Shown here: piece after piece, positions 52,714 to 61,822 of the stretch
How positions within the stretch are numbered: the stretch's first letter is position 1
How the letters are laid out: every line of letters begins with the position of its first letter
Origin: an uncultured Hungatella sp.
GTDB taxonomy: Bacteria; Bacillota; Clostridia; Lachnospirales; Lachnospiraceae
NCBI GenBank assembly: GCA_910586845.1
Contig: CAJUJV010000001.1
Location: 83,405-147,404, forward strand
DNA: 64,000 bases
Reading direction: 5' to 3'
Program-made: the position numbers and the translations under genes
The notes under the pieces: model-generated
Seen by the model: the letters and a program-made list of their open reading frames with translations, nothing else
What the model was told of the DNA's origin: nothing
The model's database searches: none

Positions 52714-55700
52714 ATGATGAATCAGACATGGAAAAAGCGGTTTCTGGCTTCTGCTGTGACTGCTGGCATGGTGGTCTCTTCCCCGGGCTTTGGCGGGCCG
52801 GGTGAGGGGATGATCACGGCTATGGCGGCAGAAAGCCCGGACAGAACCACCGGAAAGACTGTCGCGGAGATTGATTTCTCCCGGAAGGCGGATTTGGGCA
52901 GCCTGGACGGCTGGACGGTCTCGCCGGGAGGCGGGACGGCAGAGCTTGTGGAAGATGGGGGAGCCAATGCCCTGAAGCTGACAAAGCCTAACGGAGGTAC
53001 CACGGAGCTTTCCAAAAGCGGGTTGGGGATCGACGAGAACGAGTATCGGTACGTGTCCGTGACTACGGTGATGAAGGCGGGGACGGAGAACCATGACAAG
53101 CAGTTCAGCCTTCCCTACCTGTCAGACAGCGGCAACGGGGTTGCCTATACCATGTACGTGGATGACAACTGGAGCCAGTTTAAAACCCACGTCAACGGAA
53201 AAAATGTGAAAGTAGCGGGAACCGCCAGGCCGGGACAGTGGCAGACGGTCCGTATGGACATTGACTTAAAGGAAGACACCTTCCGGATTATGGTAGACGG
53301 AGAGTATGAGCTGGTCAATGAGGCAGCCAGAAGCAAGGTGACGAACCTGAATACCATCCGGTATTATGCCGACAGCTGGAACCAGGGAACGGTGTACTTC
53401 CGTTCCGTGAAGGTGGAAGCTTTCAAAGACCGCTCAGCCAGCACTACCTTTTATGTGAGCAATGACGGCGACGACTCGGCCGCCGGCACCAGCCCGGAGA
53501 CGGCCTGGAAGACCGTGGCCAGGGTCTTCCAGGCCCACTTCATCCCGGGCGATCAGATTCTGTTTGAGCGGGACGGAGAGTGGAACGAGACCTTATCGCC
53601 TCAGGGAAGCGGAACAGCAGGGAACATGATTACCATCTCCAGCTACGGGGAGGGTTCGCTGCCCAAGATCAAGGTAGACGGAGCCAGTTCCGACGCGCTG
53701 TACCTGTACAACCAGGAATACTGGGAGATCAGCAATCTGGATATCTCCAACACCGTGCCGGGCTTCCGGATGCTTTCCGGCGACGGGACAGGAGATGGGA
53801 CAGCGCCCACTGGAAACGTGACAGAGAGAAATAACGAAGATGGTTCGAAACTGGGAGATTACCGCGGAATCCACGTCGCGGGACGGGATGTGCCCACACT
53901 GAAAGGATTCTGGCTCCACGACCTTCTGGTCCACGATGTTACCGGTTATGTGTCATGGATCGGAAATACCGGTTTGGAGGATGCGGGAATCAAGAATAAT
54001 ATGGGCCTTGACGGTTCCAAGAGGACCGGCGGAATCCTGTTCGAGTGTCTGAAGCCCACAGGGAGCCAGGCCACTCAGTTCAGCGACATTGTCATTGAGA
54101 AGAGCCAGTTTATCAACAACTCCTTCTGCGGAATCACGGTGAAGCAGTGGAATGGCTCAGGTGGTCAGTATGGCAGCAATCCAGGGTGGGCAAACAAGTC
54201 AGGCCAGGGGAGCAAACCCAATTATACCAGCAGCCATTGGAAACCTTACAGCAATATCATCATCCAGGACAACTACATCAATCAGGGAGCTTCCGCTTAC
54301 GCCTGCAACGGGATCTACCTCACCAGCAGCCGGGATTCAGTGATCCAGAGAAATGTGCTGGAGCACATCGGGACCTGCGGAATCGAGCTGTATTTTACGG
54401 ATAATGTGGCGGTACAGTACAACGAGGTATCCGATGTGGCCCACAAGGGCGGCGGACAGGACAGCAACGCCATCGACCCTGACTGGATGGTGACCAACGC
54501 CCTGATCCAGTACAACTATGTACACGACTGCGGCGAAGGCTTCCTCCTGTGCGGCGTCGCCTTCAACAGCGGCGTGATCCGCTACAACCTGGTGCAGGAC
54601 TGCCGGTTCAGCTATGTCCATTACTCCATGGGCGGCGGGTATTTCCAGATCTACAACAATGTGTTCTATCGAAGCAAGGACGGCAGCGGAACCAGCAACT
54701 TCGACCCCTGGGGAGGAGGAAAGGTTTCCTATGTGAACAATATTTTCTATGACGGAAAAGGAACGGGATTTGGTTTCAGCGGAGGTTCCAGTTTTGCCTT
54801 TGACAACAACGCCTACTACGGAACGGCGGCTCCGGCCAAGGACAAGAATCCTCTGATCCTCACGGAGGACCCATTTGAGGGAGAGGCCCCAAGTCTTGCC
54901 CGCAAGGGAAGCGCAGAGACAGGTCCGCTTCTGGAGGCCAACGGCTTAAGGCCCAAGATGGATTCTCCTGTAATCGGTGCAGGTGTTATGACAGATCCCC
55001 TGGGAATCAGTCTTGACAATGGACTGAAGTCCGCGGGCACGGAATTTAATTTCTCGGCCTTAGACAAGGCAGACACCAATTTCTTAGGTGACTGTATCTA
55101 CATAGGGAGGGCGGATTATCCTACCTTTGAGAACACCTGGGAAGATGCAGTGATCACTTCAGCCATGAGCCAGAAGACGGCCAGCACCACAGCTCCCGCT
55201 ATGGGAATGTTTGAGGTCAGCCTGCCAAAGGATGCGGTGATCTTGAGAGGAAATGTAAACGATGGAGTTAACAAGGTTTCCGGTGCAGCGGTGGAAGTGA
55301 CATCAGGCGGAAAAACCATTACGGCCACAACCGACGAAAACGGAAACTACAGCATAAGGGAAGGTCTGGCGGCAGGCGGCGTATCCATCAAAATTTCCTA
55401 TGGAGAGGACGGGAGCAAGTCCTTTGAGAAGGAAGGAAAGCTGGAGGCGGGAAAGGTCAATATTATCGATCTCCAGGTTCCCATGGATGACATGCCGGAG
55501 CCCTATGAGGAGACTCTGATCGACGAGACTTTTGACACTCAGACAGACCCTGCCAACTTTGGATTTAACTGGGGGACCAATATAGCCGGCGGCCAGCTGG
55601 TGCTGACCACAGGCATGGGCAACAATTCTGCAGCCGTGAAGATCTTTGACGCGGATATCGCTGCCAGGAAAGGCGCGGATATTACCTTTGACTGGAAGGT

Positions 55701-57849
55701 GCCGGACGGCAACAAGATGGGATTCGAGTTCCGGGATGACTATGGAAGACTGGTATTTGCCCTCTGTGCGGCTCCAGGTAAGTCGGATTTACGGCCAAGT
55801 GTCATCGGAGCGGCGGTTGACGACAGCAGGGCGGCTTCGAAAAGCGAGCCTGTCTGGAATTTGAATGAAAATATCCTGAAGACCAATACAACCTATACTT
55901 TCCGGATTCACGCGGATTTCGAAACTCAGACATTGAGCTATCGGATCTGGGAGAAAGAAAGCGGAGAGATTGTAACTCAGAAATTGGATCTGCCTGTCGA
56001 AGGAACCAACCTTTCGAGGATGATTGCCTGCAGCTGGTATGATTCCAAACCTCAGTACCTCGATAACTTCGTGCTGACAGCGCCGGTGTCTGACCTTCCT
56101 CTGAAGGAAAAGACCGTTTACGCTTTCTGCGACAGTATCGTGGAAGGCCATGAATATAAGAAAGCCGGATTCGCCAGCATCTCGGCGAGACAGGAAGGGA
56201 TGGAGCTGGCCAACTATGCTAAGAACGGCGCCACCATGCTGGACGCCAACTACATGGGAGGACAGATCCTGGCACAGGTTCAGAACGCTCCCAAGGAGGC
56301 TCCGGACTACGTATTGTTTGACGGCGGAACCAACGACGCGGAGTATCTGTTCAAGAACAACAAGGAAATCGGAACCGTGGCAGAAGGAAAGGAGCCGGAA
56401 AGCTTTGACACCGACACCTTTGCCGGAGCGTTTGAGAATACGGTTTACGCGATGAAAGAAAAATGGCCAGAGGCCCAGCTGGTCTATGTGGCGGTCCACA
56501 AACTGGGAAGCCGGGACTGGGAGACCCAGGAGAAGCTTCACAAGACAGAGATGGAGATCTGTGAGAAGTGGGGTATTGCAGTGGCTGATGTGTATACAGA
56601 AGAAAGTCTTGAAAAGCTCAATGAGGCCATCGAGGCTGCGAAAGCGGTAGAGGCCGACGGGGAGGCCACTCAGGCTGAAGTCGACAGCCAGGTGAAAGCC
56701 CTGAAGGAGGCTATGGACAGCCTGGAGAAGAAGGATACTCCCGCAGACCCGGAGAAACCAGCAGACAAGGCGACACTGAGCAACGCCATCAGGAAAGCGG
56801 AGGACGAGTCCGAGAAGACCGATGTGTATACAGAGGAGAGCCTTGAGAAGCTCAATGAGGCCATCGAGGCTGCGAAGGCGGTAGAGGCCGACGAGGATGC
56901 CACCCAGGCCGAAGTTGACAGCCAGGTGAAAGCCCTGAAGGCAGCCATGGACAGCCTGGAGAAAAAGGATACCCCCATAGGTCCGGAGGAACCGGCGGAG
57001 TCGGAGTACCGCACGATCAGGATCAGAGTGACCAGGGCGCCGGATAAGACGGAGTACCAGGTAGGGGACGATCTGGACCCGACGGGACTGGAAGTGGAGG
57101 CGGTTCAGAAGGCCACCGCAGGCAATGCTTCCAGAGAGAAAAAGATACCTGTGGATGAGCTGGAGTTTGATCCGGACTCTTTTGAGGAGGAAGGTGAGAC
57201 CAAAGTAACTGTCTTCTATCGGGAGGCTGATGAGGAAGGCGGGGAAAAAGAATTTACGGCCAGCTTCAACGTGAAAGTAACGGAATATCTGGATGAGGAC
57301 AACAGTTATGTAGATCGGATCCATATCAAGAGGAAGCCGAAAAAGCTGGTCTATCTGGCAGACGAGGAATTTGATCCGGAAGGGCTGACCGTGGAGGTGA
57401 TCCGCAGGAGCCTGACCAGCAGCAAGACGGTCAGGGAAGATATTTCCCTTGATGAATTGTCCTATAATTATGACTTCAGCCAGGCAGGAGGCCCTGTGAC
57501 GGCAGGAACCTGGAATAAGGATGAGAAGGGCTGGAGATTTAAGACCACGACAGGAAACGACGTGATCGGAAAATGGATTCTGGCGGAGTGGAACGGAAGC
57601 TTCCAGTGGTATCTGTTTGACAAGGACGGATATATGATGACAGGCTGGACAGAATGGGAAGGAAATCAGTACTACTTACATCCTGTTTCGGACGGAAAGA
57701 AAGGACAGATGTATACCGGCTGGCATGAGATCGACGGAACATGGTATTTCTTCCAGGAGATCTCAGACGGAAAGAGAGGCGCGCTTTTGAAAAACACTAC
57801 CACTCCCGACGGATACCAGGTGGATGAGAAAGGCGCCTGGGTGAAATAA
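52714..57849 (+). CDS. Giant cell-surface glycan-active protein (beta-helix, SGNH remnant, FIVAR, Ig-like, wall-binding)
   Basis: 1711 residues, exported (signal peptide 1-39, ending MAAES). About 45-240 is a lectin/LamG-like domain; 246-720 a right-handed parallel beta-helix with NGIYLTSSRDSVIQRN-type turns, as in pectate-lyase-like enzymes; 843-923 a carboxypeptidase-regulatory-like sandwich; 935-1128 a second lectin-like domain; 1135-1295 an SGNH esterase segment with CDS1141I and GGTN1207D but no DxxH; 1292-1420 two FIVAR repeats; 1430-1590 two Ig-like (Big_3-type) units; 1603-1711 Trp-rich cell-wall-binding repeats. It probably cleaves or holds a polysaccharide at the cell surface. It starts the glycan locus; AAAGGAGA precedes the ATG. 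Confidence 0.87.
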   Translation: MMNQTWKKRFLASAVTAGMVVSSPGFGGPGEGMITAMAAESPDRTTGKTVAEIDFSRKADLGSLDGWTVSPGGGTAELVEDGGANALKLTKPNGGTTELSKSGLGIDENEYRYVSVTTVMKAGTENHDKQFSLPYLSDSGNGVAYTMYVDDNWSQFKTHVNGKNVKVAGTARPGQWQTVRMDIDLKEDTFRIMVDGEYELVNEAARSKVTNLNTIRYYADSWNQGTVYFRSVKVEAFKDRSASTTFYVSNDGDDSAAGTSPETAWKTVARVFQAHFIPGDQILFERDGEWNETLSPQGSGTAGNMITISSYGEGSLPKIKVDGASSDALYLYNQEYWEISNLDISNTVPGFRMLSGDGTGDGTAPTGNVTERNNEDGSKLGDYRGIHVAGRDVPTLKGFWLHDLLVHDVTGYVSWIGNTGLEDAGIKNNMGLDGSKRTGGILFECLKPTGSQATQFSDIVIEKSQFINNSFCGITVKQWNGSGGQYGSNPGWANKSGQGSKPNYTSSHWKPYSNIIIQDNYINQGASAYACNGIYLTSSRDSVIQRNVLEHIGTCGIELYFTDNVAVQYNEVSDVAHKGGGQDSNAIDPDWMVTNALIQYNYVHDCGEGFLLCGVAFNSGVIRYNLVQDCRFSYVHYSMGGGYFQIYNNVFYRSKDGSGTSNFDPWGGGKVSYVNNIFYDGKGTGFGFSGGSSFAFDNNAYYGTAAPAKDKNPLILTEDPFEGEAPSLARKGSAETGPLLEANGLRPKMDSPVIGAGVMTDPLGISLDNGLKSAGTEFNFSALDKADTNFLGDCIYIGRADYPTFENTWEDAVITSAMSQKTASTTAPAMGMFEVSLPKDAVILRGNVNDGVNKVSGAAVEVTSGGKTITATTDENGNYSIREGLAAGGVSIKISYGEDGSKSFEKEGKLEAGKVNIIDLQVPMDDMPEPYEETLIDETFDTQTDPANFGFNWGTNIAGGQLVLTTGMGNNSAAVKIFDADIAARKGADITFDWKVPDGNKMGFEFRDDYGRLVFALCAAPGKSDLRPSVIGAAVDDSRAASKSEPVWNLNENILKTNTTYTFRIHADFETQTLSYRIWEKESGEIVTQKLDLPVEGTNLSRMIACSWYDSKPQYLDNFVLTAPVSDLPLKEKTVYAFCDSIVEGHEYKKAGFASISARQEGMELANYAKNGATMLDANYMGGQILAQVQNAPKEAPDYVLFDGGTNDAEYLFKNNKEIGTVAEGKEPESFDTDTFAGAFENTVYAMKEKWPEAQLVYVAVHKLGSRDWETQEKLHKTEMEICEKWGIAVADVYTEESLEKLNEAIEAAKAVEADGEATQAEVDSQVKALKEAMDSLEKKDTPADPEKPADKATLSNAIRKAEDESEKTDVYTEESLEKLNEAIEAAKAVEADEDATQAEVDSQVKALKAAMDSLEKKDTPIGPEEPAESEYRTIRIRVTRAPDKTEYQVGDDLDPTGLEVEAVQKATAGNASREKKIPVDELEFDPDSFEEEGETKVTVFYREADEEGGEKEFTASFNVKVTEYLDEDNSYVDRIHIKRKPKKLVYLADEEFDPEGLTVEVIRRSLTSSKTVREDISLDELSYNYDFSQAGGPVTAGTWNKDEKGWRFKTTTGNDVIGKWILAEWNGSFQWYLFDKDGYMMTGWTEWEGNQYYLHPVSDGKKGQMYTGWHEIDGTWYFFQEISDGKRGALLKNTTTPDGYQVDEKGAWVK
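56587..56975 (+). repeat. Tandem FIVAR-coding repeat, 234-bp period
   Basis: Two ~150-bp blocks starting at 56587 and 56821 (both GATGTGTATACAGA) are nearly identical and encode DVYTEESLEKLNEAIEAAKA-type helices, each followed by a Pro-rich linker. They give a 78-residue period and are a likely site of unequal recombination. Confidence 0.85.
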
Positions 57850-57885
57850 CACAGAAGACCAGGGCAGGAGAGGGAGGGAAAAGAC

Positions 57886-58716
57886 GTGAAACATACAGAT
57901 GATTACAGAGATCAGGAACTGGATCTGATTCTGTTTGCGGGACAGTCCAACATGTCGGGGCGCGGAGAGGCCGCTTCGGCCGTCACCTGCGACGCCGCTG
58001 CCGGATATGAATACAAGGCGGTCACAAACCCCGGCGGACTGGTACCTGTCAGGGAACCCTTCGGCCTGGGGGAAGACAGAGAAGGGGGGATCTGGGACTA
58101 CGATTCCGACGGCAGGTCCAAGCGCACCGGAAGTATGGTCAGTGCGGCGGTCCAGGCTTACTACTCCAGGACCGGACGCAGGATAGTGGGGGTGTCGGCC
58201 TCTGTGGGCGGCTCCGACACGGTTCAGTGGAAGCAGACCTATGTGGCGGATGCGGTGGAAAGACTGGACCGGGCGAAAGCGTTTCTGACAGAGTCCGGCT
58301 GTCGGGTGAAAGAGATCTTTGTCGTGTGGTGCCAGGGCGAGAGCGATGGGGACGCCAGACGGTCTGCAGAGGATTATGCGGCCAACACCCGGGAGATATT
58401 CGGACAGTTTAAGGCCCACGGAGCCAGGGTATGTTTCCTGGTGCAGACAGGACATTACAATTATGTGGATTTCCCGGGCATAACAGACGGTCTCACCGGA
58501 AGACAGTGGGATATGCACTACGAGACCATCCGCAGCGCTCAGGCCAGGCTGTGCCGGACAGACGACGACTTTGTACTGGCGGGAAGCTTCGAGCCCTGTC
58601 TTCACCAGATGAAGGACCGCTACCACTATAATCAGGAAGCCTATAATATGGTTGGTAATAAAGTGGGAACCATTATGGCCGATTATGTGACGGAAAACCT
58701 TCCTTCCTGCCGTTGA
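57886..58716 (+). CDS. Sialate O-acetylesterase-like SGNH hydrolase (SASA domain)
   Basis: 276 residues. Block I LILFAGQSNMSGRG with the nucleophile Ser, Gly in SASVGGSDT, and VVWCQGESDGD typical of the SASA group, with a C-terminal His in the DRYHYNQEAYN segment. Removes O-acetyl groups from sialic acids or plant/host glycans. No signal peptide, so cytosolic. GTG start supported by AGGGAGGG 7 bases upstream. Follows the surface protein by 36 bases, same transcript, so it likely de-acetylates imported oligosaccharide. Confidence 0.85.
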   Translation: MKHTDDYRDQELDLILFAGQSNMSGRGEAASAVTCDAAAGYEYKAVTNPGGLVPVREPFGLGEDREGGIWDYDSDGRSKRTGSMVSAAVQAYYSRTGRRIVGVSASVGGSDTVQWKQTYVADAVERLDRAKAFLTESGCRVKEIFVVWCQGESDGDARRSAEDYAANTREIFGQFKAHGARVCFLVQTGHYNYVDFPGITDGLTGRQWDMHYETIRSAQARLCRTDDDFVLAGSFEPCLHQMKDRYHYNQEAYNMVGNKVGTIMADYVTENLPSCR

Positions 58717-58790
58717 CTGCACTCCTTTTTCTGTCCTGTCCGTTTCGGTATATGATATACTGATTCTATCTATGGAAAGGAATCCCCTGT

Positions 58791-60203
58791 ATGAAAAGAC
58801 TAAAAACTTTCTTCAATTCCTTAAGCCTGGCCGGAAAGATGGCTGCTATCTACCTGGCTGTATTCGGAATCATCTGTGTCATCACGCTTTTGGCTCTGCA
58901 GATAACCCTGGATTTCTACGACGGCAAAATGTATGAGAAATCCCTCCAGGAGCTGGACTATTTTACCAAGCAGGTGGACCGGGAGCTGGAAGAACTGGAG
59001 AAATTTTCCTACGACGTGGCTCTGGACTACAATATTCAGAGTCAGCTGTCCCAGATCATGGAGGCCAGCAACCAGAGCGAGTATAATTTCCGCATGTCTC
59101 AGATCCGGAGCCGCCTGACTCAGGAGGCCGGATATTCGGATCAGATCGCGGAGATGGTCTATACGGATAAAAAATGGATCAAATACATGATCGGAAATCA
59201 TTACCTGGAAGTGCCGGAGCCGATTTACAGCCAGATGCTGGAAGAGTTTGCCCAGGCCAGGGGAGCCTATGTGTGCCGATACCCCACAGAAGAATTTCCC
59301 TACATGGTCTCCGGCAGGGATATCCGCAAATATCTGGACGCCAGCATGAACTATCTGGGAAGCCTGATGTTTGTGGTGGATGTGAAGAATCTTATCGGAA
59401 GGCATGTGGACGAGCTGGCCACCAAAACTTCCACTCTGTATGTTTGGAACGGGGACATGCTGCTGTACGAGGACGGACAGGGGGTACCCAAGAGTCATTT
59501 CCGTTTTGATGGGGAAAAGGATTATCAGATCGTGAAGATCGACGGACAGAAATATTTTGTCTGCCGGCTGGCCTCAGCCAAGACCGGCTGGACCTATCTC
59601 AATCTGTTTTCCTATGACGAGATCTACGCCATCAACACTTATGTGCGCTACGGGCTGATCCGGTCGGGCCGGGGAGAGGAGGCCTCTCAGATGACCGTGG
59701 CTTTCAGCGATTTTCTCCGGGCTTCCTTTTCCAGCAAACTGGAAGACACGGTGGAAAAAGAGGTGGAACTGGTGGAAAATTACATGAATATCCAGAAGCT
59801 CCGATACCAGCGGAGGGCGGAATTTGTGCTGGAGGCGGAAGGAGACCTGGGGCGGTATCTTATGCCCAGGATGATCCTTCAGCCCCTGGTGGAGAACGCC
59901 ATCAATTACGGGGTGGACAATTCCCTGAAGCTGTGCCGGATCATGGTCCGGATCCGGGAACGGGAGGAGACTCTGGTCCTGGAGGTGGAGGACGACGGCC
60001 CGGGCATGAGCGCGGAGGAGCTGGAGGCTGTCAGAACCTTTACCATGAAGCCCAAGGGAAACGGCATAGGACTGAAAAACATTGCCGAGCGGCTGAAGCT
60101 GTTCTTTGGCGGCCAGGCGGTGATGGAGATACAGAGCAGTCCCGGGGAGGGGACGAAGATCTATATGGAGATACCAAAAAAGGAGAGAGATGCCCATGTA
60201 TAA
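58791..60203 (+). CDS. YesM-like sensor kinase lacking TM2, HAMP and the phospho-His motif
   Basis: 470 residues against ~580-600 normally. Membrane helix at about 20-40, extracellular sensor domain to about 285 (ending GWTYLNLFSYDEIYAINTYV). Normally a second helix, HAMP and the INPHFLYNTL phospho-acceptor motif follow; here the text jumps from YGLI (about 289) to RSGRGEEASQMTVAFSDFLR, then VENYMNIQKLRY, LQPLVENAINYG and an intact ATPase (DDGPGMS, GNGIGLKNI). The reading frame is open throughout. So about 110-120 residues are absent in frame. It should not autophosphorylate and its topology is uncertain. The YesN-type regulator overlaps its end. Confidence 0.85.
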   Translation: MKRLKTFFNSLSLAGKMAAIYLAVFGIICVITLLALQITLDFYDGKMYEKSLQELDYFTKQVDRELEELEKFSYDVALDYNIQSQLSQIMEASNQSEYNFRMSQIRSRLTQEAGYSDQIAEMVYTDKKWIKYMIGNHYLEVPEPIYSQMLEEFAQARGAYVCRYPTEEFPYMVSGRDIRKYLDASMNYLGSLMFVVDVKNLIGRHVDELATKTSTLYVWNGDMLLYEDGQGVPKSHFRFDGEKDYQIVKIDGQKYFVCRLASAKTGWTYLNLFSYDEIYAINTYVRYGLIRSGRGEEASQMTVAFSDFLRASFSSKLEDTVEKEVELVENYMNIQKLRYQRRAEFVLEAEGDLGRYLMPRMILQPLVENAINYGVDNSLKLCRIMVRIREREETLVLEVEDDGPGMSAEELEAVRTFTMKPKGNGIGLKNIAERLKLFFGGQAVMEIQSSPGEGTKIYMEIPKKERDAHV

Positions 60204-61626
60204 AATGATCGTGATCGATGACGAGGATATTGAGAGGGAATGTCTGGCCTCCCTGATCCCCTGGAAGGACTACGGGATCGAAGTGGCGGACACGGCCTGG
60301 AACGGCATCGAGGGCCTGGAGAAGATCCGGGCCTTAAAACCGGAGATCGTGATTACGGACATCAAGATGCCGGTTATGAGCGGAATCGAGCTGATCAGGA
60401 AGGCGAAAGCAGAGTTCCCTCAGATCGTGTTTGCGGTGCTGTCCGGGTACGGCGAGTACGAGTACACCAGCCAGGCCATGGAGCTGGGAGTCCGCCACTA
60501 CCTGTTAAAGCCCTGTAAGGAAGAGCAGATCATCAAGATGGCCCAGAAGGTCCGGGCGGAGCTGGATGAGATGAGAGAGCTGGAGGAGAGCCGGCGCCGG
60601 GAACAGAGCCGGCTGCGCCGCTTAAAGCCCAGGGCTCAGGCTCAGCTCTTTGCCGACATGCTGGAGGGCAGGGAGGACGGAAGCCTGGATTATCGGGCAT
60701 TTCTGGAAGAGCACGGGGAGAAGTATCCGCAGATCTTTCTTCTGGTCATGAAATTTCCCAAGATCCCCGATTATCTGGAATCCTTTTCTCTGACCAACAT
60801 TCTCGCGGAGCTCATGGGGGAAGATCATATCCTTTTGTCCACCTCTGTAGAGCAGGAGGCGGTATATCTTCTGGACGACAGGATCCGGGGCGATATGGAG
60901 CCGGTGGCGGAGCGGGTGAGAAAAGAATATTTCAAGCTGTTTTCCATAGACTTAAAGCCGGTGATCTCCGAGTCAGGGGAGATTCCCGCCGTATCATCCC
61001 TGTACCGCGGGATCAGGGCAGAAGGGGAGAGCACGGACCCGGATGTACGGGCGCTGGGAGCGGCAGATACCTGGGAGCAGGTGTTTTTTGAGGTCAGGCT
61101 GTTTTTGCTGAAGATGAAACTGGGGCAGATGCCCCTTGAGAGGCAGAAAGACCGGGTATATGAGGTCTTGTCGGAGGTGTTTAGGTCTCCGGCAGACAGA
61201 GAAGACACAGAGTCCGTTCGAGACGAAAAGAGCCTGTTTGAATATCTGTCGGAAACCCTCTGCCGGGAGAAGAAGATCAAAGAGCCGGAAGACAAAGATG
61301 CAAGGCGGGTTTATGGGATACTCCGGGAATTTTACAGAAACATCGGCGACCCGGAGCTGAGTCTGCAGAAACTTTCCAGAGAAGTGATGTTCATGAATGA
61401 GGACTACTTAGGGCGGCTGTTCTACAGGCAGATGAAGAAACGGTATTCTGCCTATACGGTGGAAAACAGGATCCGGATAGCCGCCAGACTGCTGAGACAG
61501 ATCCCGGACGTGCGGATCTCCCAGGTGGCGGAGGAGTGCGGATACCCGGCGGACGGACAGTGTTTTTCCAGGATGTTCAAAAAACTGATAGGGCAGACAC
61601 CGTCGGAGTACAAGAGCGGGGAATGA
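60196..61626 (+). CDS. YesN-type AraC-family response regulator
   Basis: About 476 residues. Receiver domain 1-120 (MIVIDDEDIERE, phospho-Asp in IVITDIKMPVMSG, Lys in LLKPCKEE), a middle helical region (about 130-370) and a C-terminal AraC double HTH (ISQVAEECGYPADGQCFSRMF, given as about 440-460). Such regulators activate the adjacent sugar ABC transporter genes. ATG 60196 has AGGAGAG 8 bases upstream; ATG 60190 is too close to that site. Overlaps the kinase gene by 8 bases. Because the partner kinase is damaged, its activation state is in doubt. Confidence 0.9.
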   Translation: MYKMIVIDDEDIERECLASLIPWKDYGIEVADTAWNGIEGLEKIRALKPEIVITDIKMPVMSGIELIRKAKAEFPQIVFAVLSGYGEYEYTSQAMELGVRHYLLKPCKEEQIIKMAQKVRAELDEMRELEESRRREQSRLRRLKPRAQAQLFADMLEGREDGSLDYRAFLEEHGEKYPQIFLLVMKFPKIPDYLESFSLTNILAELMGEDHILLSTSVEQEAVYLLDDRIRGDMEPVAERVRKEYFKLFSIDLKPVISESGEIPAVSSLYRGIRAEGESTDPDVRALGAADTWEQVFFEVRLFLLKMKLGQMPLERQKDRVYEVLSEVFRSPADREDTESVRDEKSLFEYLSETLCREKKIKEPEDKDARRVYGILREFYRNIGDPELSLQKLSREVMFMNEDYLGRLFYRQMKKRYSAYTVENRIRIAARLLRQIPDVRISQVAEECGYPADGQCFSRMFKKLIGQTPSEYKSGE

Positions 61627-61701
61627 GAAGGTCTGATGAAAATGTAGGTTTTTTTCAAGTTTTTTCCGTTTTAATCCATTTTTCAAACAAGGCATGGAAG
61701 G

Positions 61702-61707
61702 TATAAT
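61702..61707 (+). promoter_or_regulatory. -10 element before the binding-protein gene
   Basis: TATAAT with no good -35 (TTTTTC at the 17-base position), preceded by T-rich sequence. This fits an activator-dependent promoter, plausibly the target of the YesN-type regulator. Confidence 0.5.
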
Positions 61708-61822
61708 GGGACCATGAAAGCAAGAGCAGCCGCCCGACGGCACAGGACAGAGACAAGATGAAAAGGGGCGGCCGGTAAAAGAAACAGAAGCAATGACAAA
61801 AAGGAAAAAGGAGAGGAAAACG

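Noticed and set aside
55789..57324. 511-codon minus-strand frame opposite the giant surface protein
   Set aside because: Leu-rich shadow caused by codon bias of the FIVAR and Ig-like region on the other strand.
61730..61745. Catabolite-repression (cre) site before the binding-protein gene
   Set aside because: Best match has at least three mismatches to the consensus core.
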